Positions 24,842 through 33,322 of a stretch of 33,863 nucleotides of DNA are shown here, in pieces. A model generated the notes under the pieces. That model saw only the letters and a program-made list of their open reading frames with translations, ran no database searches and was not told the DNA's origin. The DNA comes from JAEXOD01 sp937930275 (GTDB taxonomy: Bacteria; Bacteroidota; Ignavibacteria; Ignavibacteriales; Melioribacteraceae): contig DAIMZL010000023.1 in NCBI GenBank assembly GCA_036733965.1, forward strand, positions 1 to 33,863, given 5' to 3'. Every line of letters begins with the position of its first letter. Position 1 is the stretch's first letter. Made by a program: the position numbers and the translations under genes.

Positions 24842-26781
24842 CAGTTGCTGCCTATTTCCTTAAAATTAATTTCAGTACTTTCGTTTTGTTTATAAGCAAA
24901 TACCATTTTGCCGTTCACAAAAGTCATAAAGTAATTTGTAATAAATGACATATCAAATTTTTCATATTCTTTTAATTCAGGTTTTGAAACATCATACTTA
25001 ACAAAATTACCGTTTTTTGAATTATTAATAAACAAAAATTTATTATACCAAACAAGTTTGTTTTCATAAGCCATGCTACTTATTTCTTCGTCAATCTTCC
25101 GGTCTGGCTTGTTTAAATATATTTTCCCGTTTTTATAATTATAAATAGCGTTGTAATTAAATAATCCGTTTGTAAGTATTGCTGCATATACAGCTTGCTT
25201 ATCATAACGCATTAAAACTGAATTAATTTTCAAACTTTCGGTGTTTGGCATGTCTAAATACGAAATATTAAATACTTTTTCTTTTTCAATATCATATCTA
25301 TTAAAAATTAGTTTTTTACTTTCTTTAATGTACTTCCAATAAAAAATATCGTTTGGGTTAAAGTTATTAATTTTTGCATCAAACACATTNNNNNNNNNNN
25401 NNNNNNNNNNNNNNNNNNNNNNNNNNNNNNNNNNNNNNNNNNNNNNNNNNNNNNNNNNNNNNNNNNNNNNNNNNNNNNNNNNNNNNNNNACATCGGAAAT
25501 TTTGCATTTATAGTAGTAATCAAACTTTTGTTTATTTGAATACAACAAATTTAAAGTTAAATAATTATTATCAATAAAAAACAAAGTGTTTAAAGGTATA
25601 TCTCCTCCGATTGATCCGCTAATTGAAGGAAGACAAATATTAGTTTTTTCATCTAAATTAGTAATAGACGAAATACAATTTATATTTTTTTTATTATCTA
25701 AATAAAATAATTTTTTTTCATTATCTTTTTCCCAAAATTTAAATAATAAAACACTACCCGCACAATAATCAACAAATTGATATTTATTATTTGTAACTTC
25801 TTCAAAAAGAATTTTTAAGCTTCCCGTTTCTTTATCGGTAAAAATTATCTCATTATTACCTATATTATTAATATTCCCAAAAGTAAAAATATTAGGTTCT
25901 ATTTTTAACTCAATTTTTTTGGTATGATTAAAAGAATATACCGAATCACCGTATAAAATTTGGAATCCGCTTTTTACGGAAGCAATTATTTCGGGTAATT
26001 TATCATTATTTAAATCACGTAATTTTATATTATTACATCTTTGGTTAAAATAAAAATCTCTTTCTTTTAAATAATTTTTACCGTCATTTGTGTATAAAAA
26101 ATCAATTTTATTCAGAATTGAATTAAAGGCAATTATATCCGGAGTAAAATCCCAATTTAAGTCTAATAGAAATGCTGATTTATAAGTATTATTTTTAATA
26201 TACAACTTATCAATAATTTTACCCTGTTTATTAACATTAAACACCCCCAATCCGCTAAAATTTAATCCGCTAACTAAAATAGTATAACTGCCATTTAAGT
26301 TGTTGTAATAGGTGTCTATTTCGGAAGGATATGTGTAATATTTAACGTAATCAACAATTCTTATAAATCCCTCTTTGGTAATATTTATTATTAAAACAGT
26401 TCTATTTTTACGTGCAACAGCTGCATAATAAGTTTCTCCCCCTTCATCAAAAATCTTTTTAATATTACTTATTGAATAATTCAGACTATAGTTGCTAATT
26501 TTTCCGAATTCGCCGTTTTCATGCTTTACAACAGAATAGCCGTTTTCCTTAAATAATATTAATTGACTCCCATTTTCATTATTTTCGTTTAGAAATAGGA
26601 AATTATATTTATTTTGTAAGTATAAGTGCGAGTGATTTAAAAAGCCGTCAATTTTTACGGAAGCGGCAAATACCGATGTGTTTAGTAAAACGAGATAAAA
26701 GAAGAGAATAGATTTAGCTACGGAGATTAAGACGGTTATTTCTTCTAATAAGAGCTTCGTTATATCGTCTAATTTCGTCAT
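24841..26781 (-). CDS. Secreted FG-GAP/VCBS-like repeat protein, interrupted by an assembly gap
   Basis: The frame stays open on both sides of the 100-base N run at 25390-25489, so it is one gene of about 646 codons if the gap length is right. A hydrophobic export signal (AKSILFFYLVLLNTSVFAA) lies at about residues 22-40. The mature part has FG-GAP-like segments such as LDLNWDFTPDIIAFNS and LRDLNNDKLPEIIASVKSG, typical of beta-propeller surface proteins. The start is doubtful: ATG at 26781 lies 68 bases inside the thioesterase gene, has no visible ribosome-binding site, and puts an acidic 20-residue extension before the signal. No ATG, GTG or TTG lies closer, so a rare start such as ATT is possible. 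It is directly followed by the T9SS metallopeptidase. Confidence 0.7.
   Translation of the reverse strand: MTKLDDITKLLLEEITVLISVAKSILFFYLVLLNTSVFAASVKIDGFLNHSHLYLQNKYNFLFLNENNENGSQLILFKENGYSVVKHENGEFGKISNYSLNYSISNIKKIFDEGGETYYAAVARKNRTVLIINITKEGFIRIVDYVKYYTYPSEIDTYYNNLNGSYTILVSGLNFSGLGVFNVNKQGKIIDKLYIKNNTYKSAFLLDLNWDFTPDIIAFNSILNKIDFLYTNDGKNYLKERDFYFNQRCNNIKLRDLNNDKLPEIIASVKSGFQILYGDSVYSFNHTKKIELKIEPNIFTFGNINNIGNNEIIFTDKETGSLKILFEEVTNNKYQFVDYCAGSVLLFKFWEKDNEKKLFYLDNKKNINCISSITNLDEKTNICLPSISGSIGGDIPLNTLFFIDNNYLTLNLLYSNKQKFDYYYKCKISDXXXXXXXXXXXXXXXXXXXXXXXXXXXXXXXXXXNVFDAKINNFNPNDIFYWKYIKESKKLIFNRYDIEKEKVFNISYLDMPNTESLKINSVLMRYDKQAVYAAILTNGLFNYNAIYNYKNGKIYLNKPDRKIDEEISSMAYENKLVWYNKFLFINNSKNGNFVKYDVSKPELKEYEKFDMSFITNYFMTFVNGKMVFAYKQNESTEINFKEIGSN
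25390..25489. other. Assembly gap (100 N)
   Basis: Exactly 100 undetermined bases, a conventional size for a gap of unknown length. It falls inside the FG-GAP-like gene; both flanks keep the same frame with this nominal length. Confidence 0.98.
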
Positions 26782-27184
26782 CTGTTTCCGGTATTATTTC
26801 AAATGTTTTTTCCGGTTTTCCTTCTTTATTAACCTTAACAAAAGTTAAGTATGCTGAATTTGTATGTACTTTAGTCCCTTTTACATGTGACTCGCCATAA
26901 ACTTTTACGCCAACTTCCATTGAAGAGTTAAAAGTGCGGTTTACCGAAGCAAGCAACGTTACAACATCCCCAAGTTTAACAGGCAAGTGAAAATCAATTT
27001 TATCTACCGAAGCAGTAACACAAACCGCATTAGAATGTTTGGAAGCAGCCAAAGCAGCACAAATATCAATCCAGTGCATTAGTTGCCCCCCCAATAAGTT
27101 TCCCAGCTGGTTAGTATGGTTAGGTAAAACCAGCTCTGTCATTATAATGTGCGATTCTTTAACGGCTTTAGTTATACTGCTCAT
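26714..27184 (-). CDS. Hotdog-fold acyl-CoA thioesterase (YciA/BACH-like)
   Basis: This 156-residue cytoplasmic enzyme hydrolyses acyl-CoA thioesters. The hotdog pattern is clear: MTELVLPNHTNQLGNLLGGQ with Asn and Gly residues before the central helix, MHWIDICAALAASKHS for the helix with the conserved Asp, then the strands VCVTASVDKIDFHLPV and SAYLTFVKV. A C-terminal tail (ETDDEIRRYNEALIRR) matches this subfamily. It starts in a one-base overlap with the stop of bamD. The likely substrate is a medium or short acyl-CoA; which one is not visible. Confidence 0.88.
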   Translation of the reverse strand: MSSITKAVKESHIIMTELVLPNHTNQLGNLLGGQLMHWIDICAALAASKHSNAVCVTASVDKIDFHLPVKLGDVVTLLASVNRTFNSSMEVGVKVYGESHVKGTKVHTNSAYLTFVKVNKEGKPEKTFEIIPETDDEIRRYNEALIRRNNRLNLRS

Positions 27185-27924
27185 TAATTATTCAATTCTG
27201 CTTCAAGTTTTTGAATTTCACCGGCATTTTCATCCTTTGGATATCTGCTTAAAAATGTAGCAATATCCGAAAGAGCTTCGCCTATTTTATCTTTTGTAAT
27301 AAGTAGTTTTATTTTTTTATATAACGCCATTGGTGCGTATTTAGTATCATGAAAATTTTCAAATACCGATTGATAATAATCAATAGCAGCCGAATTATAT
27401 TCCATTTTTTCGTAAATTGTAGCACTATTATATTCTTTTAAGGCTAATTTCTCTCTTAATTCCGCAATTTTTGCTTCAGCATCTCCAACCTTTCCGTCTT
27501 TAGGGAAGAAATCGATAAATGCTTGGTACTCTTCAACTGCCTTTTTAGTATAAGCTTGGTCTAACGGATATGGCGGTGATAATTGATAATAACACTCTGC
27601 TAACATATATTGTGCTTGAGGAACAAACGGGCTGCCGGGTATCCCTTTTATCAACTTACTAAACTCGTAAGCTGCCAATAAATATTGGTCTCTATTAAAA
27701 TATGTCATTCCTAAAAAGAATTGAGCATCATCATTAACAGGGTTTCCGGGATATTGCAGTAGTATTGCCTGAAATTCGGTAATACATTCTTCATAATCTT
27801 CGTCATCAAACAATTTCATGGCATATTCAAGGTGTTGGTCGGGTGTTAAGGTAGTTGTATCAACCGAGCTTGAACAATTAGTTATAAGTAATGCAGCGAT
27901 AAATAATAATAATAGTTTTTTCAT
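27184..27924 (-). CDS. bamD: Outer-membrane assembly lipoprotein BamD
   Basis: This 246-residue lipoprotein has a type II signal peptide ending at Cys17 (ALLITNCSSS) and a run of TPR-like repeats: YAMKLFDDEDYEECITEFQAIL, AQFFLGMTYFNRDQYLLAAYEF, AQYMLAECYYQLSPPYPLDQ and AIDYYQSVFENF. The SPPYPLDQ segment is characteristic of BamD (YfiO/ComL), a component of the BAM complex that folds beta-barrel proteins into the outer membrane. It heads the leftward run that continues with thioesterase, secreted proteins and ccmAB. It also confirms that the organism has two membranes. Confidence 0.9.
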   Translation of the reverse strand: MKKLLLLFIAALLITNCSSSVDTTTLTPDQHLEYAMKLFDDEDYEECITEFQAILLQYPGNPVNDDAQFFLGMTYFNRDQYLLAAYEFSKLIKGIPGSPFVPQAQYMLAECYYQLSPPYPLDQAYTKKAVEEYQAFIDFFPKDGKVGDAEAKIAELREKLALKEYNSATIYEKMEYNSAAIDYYQSVFENFHDTKYAPMALYKKIKLLITKDKIGEALSDIATFLSRYPKDENAGEIQKLEAELNN

Positions 27925-28063
27925 TATATAATTTAAATAATTTAATTAGGAAAGATAAAAAAAATAGTTTTCTTAACAAATACCAAAATATTATAAAGAT
28001 GTTCCCAAAATTAACATATCTGCTTAAAATTTAATTTATTACCTTACAATTTATAATAATTTT

Positions 28064-28071
28064 TAATTTTG
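28064..28071 (+). promoter_or_regulatory. Candidate -7 promoter element of the response regulator gene
   Basis: TAATTTTG matches the Bacteroidota -7 consensus TAnnTTTG and lies 30 bases before the ATG at 28102. No -33 element is evident. It argues against the in-frame TTG at 28069 as the start, because that codon overlaps the element. Confidence 0.4.
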
Positions 28072-28101
28072 TTATATTTAATACAACTAATTTTAGGTTT
28101 T

Positions 28102-29200
28102 ATGAAAATTTTAGTTATTGATGACGAAGAAGCAATTTTAACTCTATTATCGCAACTAATACGATTAGAAGGTTTTAACGTATTAACTGCCGTAAACGGT
28201 AAAACTGCCCTGCAATTATTACAAAACGATAACGAGATTAATATTGTTATTTCGGATGTTCGGTTACCGGATATTAACGGAATTGAGCTAATAACTAAAT
28301 TTAAGTCATTAAATCCTTTTGGTGAAATAATAATGCTTACTGCTTACGGCACTATTGAAGACGGTGTTAAAGCAATTAAAGCCGGTGCATTTGATTACAT
28401 TACAAAAGGAGATGAAGATAACAAAATTATACCTATACTAAACAAAGCCGTGGATAAGATTAGCCGATTAAAAAAACTTTCCGATACGGCTTTAACCGAT
28501 AATTGGATTTCGCAAGTAACCGGCAGCTCGGATGCAATAAAAAAAAGTGTCGATTTAGCCAAAAAAGTATCTAAAACCGATAGCAATGTTTTGTTATTGG
28601 GTGAAACCGGTGTAGGAAAAGAAATATTTGCAAAAGCTATTCACTTAAATAGTGATAGAAAAAATAAAAACTTTGTTGCCGTTAATTGCAGCGCTATTAG
28701 TAAAGATTTAATTGAATCCGAGCTTTTTGGCTATAAAGCAGGAGCTTTTACGGGAGCATCAAAAAACAAATTGGGACTTTTTGAAGAAGCGGACGGCGGN
28801 NNNNNNNNNNNNNNNNNNNNNNNNNNNNNNNNNNNNNNNNNNNNNNNNNNNNNNNNNNNNNNNNNNNNNNNNNNNNNNNNNNNNNNNNNNNNNNNNNNNC
28901 TTTTATTCGGCTTTAACAAATTACTCTTTCCCGGGTAATGTACGTGAGCTAAAAAATATAATTGAAAGAACTATTTTATTAGCAGACAGAAACACCATCG
29001 ATAAAACCAATTTACCGGAAGACCTTTTTGTTAATATTGCTTCATCAATTAGTAAAAATATATCGCTTGAAGAGACCGAAAAAGAGCATATAGCGGCAAT
29101 ATACTTATCCACCGATAAAAACAAAGTAAAAACTGCCGAACTGCTCGGTATTGGTTTAACAACATTATACCGCAAACTTCAACATTACGGAATTGAATAA
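28102..29200 (+). CDS. NtrC-family sigma-54-dependent response regulator (interrupted by an assembly gap)
   Basis: The protein starts MKILVIDDEEAIL, a typical receiver-domain start, at ATG 28102. The receiver has phospho-acceptor D52 in ISDVRLPDING. An AAA+ domain follows with Walker A GETGVGKE and the sigma-54-contacting loop GAFTGA. After the N run at 28800-28899 the sequence resumes in another frame with YSFPGNVRELKNIIERTILL and a C-terminal Fis-type helix-turn-helix (KTAELLGIGLTTLYRKLQHYGIE). The frame change is an artefact of the nominal gap length. Walker B, the arginine fingers and sensor regions are missing and must lie in the gap. It activates sigma-54 promoters, one of which is visible just downstream at 29446. 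Confidence 0.88.
28800..28899. other. Assembly gap (100 N) inside the sigma-54 activator
   Basis: The run replaces the AAA+ region between DGG, which normally precedes TLFLDE, and the PGNVREL motif. In this family that span is roughly 130 residues, so about 390 bases are missing rather than 100. Frame continuity requires a true length divisible by three. Confidence 0.9.
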
Positions 29201-29207
29201 TTTTTCA

Positions 29208-29237
29208 TTTTGAAAATCAGTTTTCCGTTTTGAAAAT
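29208..29237 (+). promoter_or_regulatory. Tandem TTTTGAAAAT repeats, candidate activator sites
   Basis: TTTTGAAAAT occurs at 29208-29217 and again at 29228-29237, exactly 20 bases apart, about two helical turns. Each copy is itself nearly palindromic. They lie about 210 to 240 bases upstream of the sigma-54 promoter, within the usual range for enhancer sites of NtrC-type activators. An alternative is a weak AU-rich hairpin ending the regulator transcript. Confidence 0.4.
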
Positions 29238-29445
29238 ATTTTTAAGTCGTTCAATCCCTAATGGAATTAGCTATATTTTAAACCTAATATTGCAATAACA
29301 TAAAATCGGCAAATAAAAACAAATCCAATATATTTTATATAATCAAAACAATCAATAAATCATATTTATAATTTAGCCCGCATCTATTGGGATCGGCTTG
29401 TTAATATCCCCTATCAATTGCCTACTCACTTTTATATTTTATCAG

Positions 29446-29462
29446 CTGGCACAATATATGCG
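29446..29462 (+). promoter_or_regulatory. Sigma-54 (RpoN) promoter of the kinase-transporter unit
   Basis: CTGGCACAATATATGCG carries the -24 element CTGGCAC in full, with GG and GC exactly ten bases apart and ATGC in place of the usual TTGC at -12. The start of transcription should fall near 29473, about 21 bases before the ATG at 29494, with an AAGGGA ribosome-binding site between. The gene directly upstream encodes a sigma-54 activator. Confidence 0.8.
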
Positions 29463-29478
29463 TATAAATAGTCAACTT

Positions 29479-29484
29479 AAGGGA
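29479..29484 (+). promoter_or_regulatory. Ribosome-binding site deciding the kinase start
   Basis: AAGGGA lies nine bases before the ATG at 29494. With the sigma-54 promoter just upstream, it supports that start and excludes the earlier in-frame TTG at 29398, which would not be on the mRNA. Confidence 0.6.
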
Positions 29485-29493
29485 TTTATAGAA

Positions 29494-31329
29494 ATGAACA
29501 ATTTACGAACAAAAATATTTTTAGGTTTAGGGTTTTTATTTGTCGTAGTTCTAATATTAAGTATAGGAAGCATAGTTTTTATCAATCAGCTTGCTAACGA
29601 TTCACGCGCAATTATAAAAGAAAATTATAACACAATTGATTATTCAACTAAAATGTTAAAAGCGTTAGATGCTATGTTTTCGGCGCAAACAAAACTATAT
29701 ACTTCCGAAAAAATAACAAAATTTAAATTTGACGCATTAAAAGACGAGTTTTTTGAAAACAAAACAGAATTTGAAAAAAACTTAGAACTTGAAAAAAACA
29801 ATATAACCGAACAAGGCGAAAACTTGTACGTTAACGAACTTAATTTTGAATATAACAACTTTATTAAACTTGCACAGCTTCAGTTTAGCAACAAAAGCAT
29901 TGAATTTGGCGAAATTGAGCTACGTTTTGAAAGAATAAGAAGCACAATTCAATCAATTTACAATTTAAACATGGATGCCGTACTTTCAAAAAATAAAATA
30001 GCAAAAAATACGGCAGTAAATGTTACGCTATACATGTCAATTATAGGTATTGTTAGTAGTTTAATTACATTTATCTTTATCATTTATTTCCCCAAATATA
30101 TTTATTCCCCAATTAAAGAATTAATTACAAAACTTAAACAAATCTCTTCAAAAGAGTTTAATCAACGTATTAATTTTACGGCAAATGACGAACTGGGTGA
30201 ATTAATAAATTCTTTTAATAATATGGCAATAAAACTTCAAGAATACGAAAAACATCATTATAACCAATTACTGTTAGAAAAGAAACGAATTGAAGGTATT
30301 GTACATAGTTTACAAGACGGCGTATTAGTTATGGACGAAGCAAACCATATAATAATTATTAATAAATATGCCCAAAACCTTTTAAACCTTGATGAACCAA
30401 GCGTAATAGGAGAAAAAACTAACGAACTTGTAGAAAAATATCCGATTTTAAAACGAATAATAAAACACATTGAAGATAATAACAACTCACTTAACCCCAT
30501 TCCCTTTAAATTGGAAAATAACGATATAACCGAATATATAAAAGTAGAATCAATAATAATAACGCAAAAAAATGAATTAGGTATTATTCAAAAAATCGGA
30601 GAAGTTATAGTACTTAAAAACATTACTCAGTTTGAACAACGAAATATTGATAAAACAAAACTTTTGGCTACGGTATCTCACGAATTAAAGACCCCCATTT
30701 CGTCTTTAAATCTTAGTATTAAATTGCTTGAAGATAGCAGAATAGGAAATATGAATGCCGAACAGATAAAGCTAATTGATTCAATGAAATATCAGACAAA
30801 AAGATTGATAAATTTTGTAAACGAGCTTTTGGAATACGCAAAAGTTGAAACAGGCAAAATTGATTTACACATTGCCGATATCGAGCCTTATCAAGTAATT
30901 GAGCTTTCGGTTTTTGCTTTATTAATGCAAATTAACGAAAAAAAGATTCAAATTGATGTGGAAGCTGATAACTTTTTATCTAAAGCAAAAGCCGACTTGG
31001 AAAAAAGCACTTGGGTAATGGTTAACTTACTGAATAATGCAATTAGATATTCTGATGTCGAGTCTAAAATTGTAATTAAAGCCTGGGAAAAAAATCGATT
31101 CATCCATTTTTCCGTACAAGATTTTGGGAAAGGAATTGAGCCCGAAATTTTGGAAAGAATATTTGATAAGTTTACGGCAACAAAAAACATCTTACGGAAA
31201 GGAAGCGGTTTAGGTTTGGCAATTGCAAAAGAATTTGTAGAATCGCAAGGCGGTACTATTACTGTTGAAAGTACTTTAGGCAAAGGAACTGTATTTACTT
31301 TTTGTTTGCCTGTTTACGAAAATTTTTAA
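29494..31329 (+). CDS. Membrane sensor histidine kinase (HAMP-PAS-HisKA-ATPase)
   Basis: From ATG 29494 the protein has 611 residues. Membrane helices at about 7-31 and 177-200 enclose a mostly helical periplasmic domain (32-176), like the four-helix-bundle sensors of chemoreceptors. HAMP (about 200-253), PAS (about 265-380) and HisKA with phospho-acceptor H396 in TVSHELKTPISSL follow. The ATPase domain has NNAIRYSD, DFGKGI and GSGLGLAI. It is transcribed from the sigma-54 promoter at 29446 and followed after 28 bases by a potassium-transporter-like gene. The cognate regulator is most likely the sigma-54 activator just upstream. Confidence 0.88.
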   Translation: MNNLRTKIFLGLGFLFVVVLILSIGSIVFINQLANDSRAIIKENYNTIDYSTKMLKALDAMFSAQTKLYTSEKITKFKFDALKDEFFENKTEFEKNLELEKNNITEQGENLYVNELNFEYNNFIKLAQLQFSNKSIEFGEIELRFERIRSTIQSIYNLNMDAVLSKNKIAKNTAVNVTLYMSIIGIVSSLITFIFIIYFPKYIYSPIKELITKLKQISSKEFNQRINFTANDELGELINSFNNMAIKLQEYEKHHYNQLLLEKKRIEGIVHSLQDGVLVMDEANHIIIINKYAQNLLNLDEPSVIGEKTNELVEKYPILKRIIKHIEDNNNSLNPIPFKLENNDITEYIKVESIIITQKNELGIIQKIGEVIVLKNITQFEQRNIDKTKLLATVSHELKTPISSLNLSIKLLEDSRIGNMNAEQIKLIDSMKYQTKRLINFVNELLEYAKVETGKIDLHIADIEPYQVIELSVFALLMQINEKKIQIDVEADNFLSKAKADLEKSTWVMVNLLNNAIRYSDVESKIVIKAWEKNRFIHFSVQDFGKGIEPEILERIFDKFTATKNILRKGSGLGLAIAKEFVESQGGTITVESTLGKGTVFTFCLPVYENF

Positions 31330-31357
31330 TCACTCTTTTTAATGCACGGTATTTTTA

Positions 31358-33322
31358 ATGGAAAAAATTAAAAGATTTTTTATTGGGAAAGCAAAAGACC
31401 CAAAAGACATACATGTTTTTAAACACTTATCTTTAGTTGCATTTTTAGCTTGGGTAGGACTTGGTGCAGACGGTTTATCTTCGTCTTGTTACGGTCCCGA
31501 AGAAGCATTTTTAGCTTTAGGCGAACATACCTATTTAGGTATTTTTGTTGCATTGGCTTCCGGTTTAACAGTGTTTATTATTTCATTAAGCTATATTCAA
31601 ATTATTGAATTATTCCCTTCGGGCGGCGGCGGTTATTTAGTTGCAAGCAAACTGCTTTCACCTACTGTAGGAATGATATCCGGTAGTGCGTTGCTTATTG
31701 ATTACGTTCTTACAATCACAATTTCTATTGCAAGCGGTGCAGATGCGTTGTTTAGCTTTTTACCGCAAAAATTTCTTGAATTTAAGCTTTATTTTGCAGT
31801 AGCCGGATTGTTTGTTCTAACAATTTTAAACTTACGCGGAATTAAAGAAGCCGTACTTCCTTTAGTACCTATTTTTATTTCGTTTGTCGTTTTACACCTT
31901 TTTGCTATTATTTACGCTTTATCCTCACATTTTTCGGACATAGGAAATGTTTACAATAATACTACTAACGAGGTTTCTAATTCAGTAAATCAACTTGGAA
32001 TTTTTGGAGTAATTTTTCTTATTCTTAGGGCGTACAGTATGGGAGCAGGTACTTTTACCGGCATTGAAGCTGTTAGTAACGGTATTCCTATTTTGCGTGA
32101 ACCTAAAGTGGAAACAGGTAAAAGAACTATGATTTATATGGCAAGTTCGTTGGCTTTTACCGTTATCGGTTTAATGCTTGCTTATTTGCTATTTGATGTC
32201 AAGCATCAACACGGTAAAACTTTAAACGCAGTTTTATTTGTTACTATTTCTTCGGGATGGAATATTAATTTAGCATCAATTTTTATTTTTGCAATTTTAC
32301 TTTCCGAAGCAATTCTACTTTTTATTGCGGCACAAGCCGGATTTATGGATGGTCCCCGCGTTTTAGCAAATATGGCGGTAGATAGGTGGCTTCCTTCTCG
32401 GTTTGCAATGCTTAGTGATAGACTTGTTACCAAAAACGGAATTTTGGTTATGAGTGCAATCGCTTTTACTATTATGCTTATTACTAACGGAAATGTAAAA
32501 CTTTTAGTTGTATTATACAGCATTAATGTTTTTGTAACTTTTTCAATATCGCAACTTGGCATGGTTAAACATTGGTGGGGTGAACCTAAAAATAAACATG
32601 TAATTACCAAGTTAATTATTAACGGTATCGGACTTGTTTTAACCATTTTTATTTTATTTTCCGTAATAATATTAAAGTTTTCCGAAGGAGGTTGGATTAC
32701 TTTAATTATAACAAGCATAATTATTGCATTATCTTTTACCATAAAAAAACACTACAATAATACCTTCAAATTATTTAAATCGCTGGATGTAATTGTAGAT
32801 TCGGTTTCTTCATCAATGTACGATTATACAATTAAAAATGATACACCCAAAGAAATTATTAAAAACACTGATAAAACTGCCGTTTTGCTTGTAAACGATT
32901 TTAACGGTCTCGGACTGCACGCATTATTATCAATTTTTAGAATGTTCGGTAAAACATTTAAAAACTATGTATTTGTTCAAATAGGTATTCTGGATACCGG
33001 TAACTTTAAAGGAAGCACCGAAGTGGGTAATCTTGAAAAGCATGTTAAAGAGGAAACCGAAAAATATGTAAATCTTATGGCTAACAGAGGATATTATGCG
33101 GAATCTTATACGGCTTTGGGTATTGATGTTGTTGAAGAAGTAGATAAAATGCTGCCGTTAATTACACAAAAATTCCCGAACGCTGTTTTTTTCGGAGGTC
33201 AAATTGTACTTAAAAAAGAAAATTTTGCAACTAAATTTTTGCACAATTACATTGTTTTTACCATTCAAAAACGACTGTATTCGTTGGGATTACCTTTTTT
33301 AATTCTCCCCGTTAAATTATAA
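31358..33322 (+). CDS. KimA-like APC-superfamily transporter, probable potassium uptake
   Basis: This 654-residue membrane protein has about 12 helices in residues 25-475 and a soluble C-terminal region of about 175 residues. The segments GLGADGLSSSCYGPEEAFLAL (36-56), FPSGGGGYLVASKLL (86-100) and LLIDYVLTITISIASGADALFSFLP (112-136) closely follow the pattern of Bacillus KimA (YdaO), a proton-coupled K+ importer of the KUP-like branch. The C-terminal part (VLLVNDFNGLGLHALLSIFRMF) is a regulatory-looking alpha/beta domain. The family is well supported; potassium as substrate is inferred, and an amino acid permease cannot be excluded. It is co-transcribed with the sensor kinase. Confidence 0.78.
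   Translation: MEKIKRFFIGKAKDPKDIHVFKHLSLVAFLAWVGLGADGLSSSCYGPEEAFLALGEHTYLGIFVALASGLTVFIISLSYIQIIELFPSGGGGYLVASKLLSPTVGMISGSALLIDYVLTITISIASGADALFSFLPQKFLEFKLYFAVAGLFVLTILNLRGIKEAVLPLVPIFISFVVLHLFAIIYALSSHFSDIGNVYNNTTNEVSNSVNQLGIFGVIFLILRAYSMGAGTFTGIEAVSNGIPILREPKVETGKRTMIYMASSLAFTVIGLMLAYLLFDVKHQHGKTLNAVLFVTISSGWNINLASIFIFAILLSEAILLFIAAQAGFMDGPRVLANMAVDRWLPSRFAMLSDRLVTKNGILVMSAIAFTIMLITNGNVKLLVVLYSINVFVTFSISQLGMVKHWWGEPKNKHVITKLIINGIGLVLTIFILFSVIILKFSEGGWITLIITSIIIALSFTIKKHYNNTFKLFKSLDVIVDSVSSSMYDYTIKNDTPKEIIKNTDKTAVLLVNDFNGLGLHALLSIFRMFGKTFKNYVFVQIGILDTGNFKGSTEVGNLEKHVKEETEKYVNLMANRGYYAESYTALGIDVVEEVDKMLPLITQKFPNAVFFGGQIVLKKENFATKFLHNYIVFTIQKRLYSLGLPFLILPVKL

Noticed and set aside
28712..29200. 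Apparent separate gene after the regulator
   Set aside because: It is the C-terminal half of the same sigma-54 activator, placed in another frame only because the N run has a nominal length.
29398..29493. TTG start at 29398 for the sensor kinase
   Set aside because: The region contains the sigma-54 promoter, so it would not be transcribed as part of the mRNA.
32206..32742. Open frame of 178 codons on the minus strand within the transporter gene
   Set aside because: It is antisense to conserved membrane helices of the KimA-like protein and has no supporting start signal.
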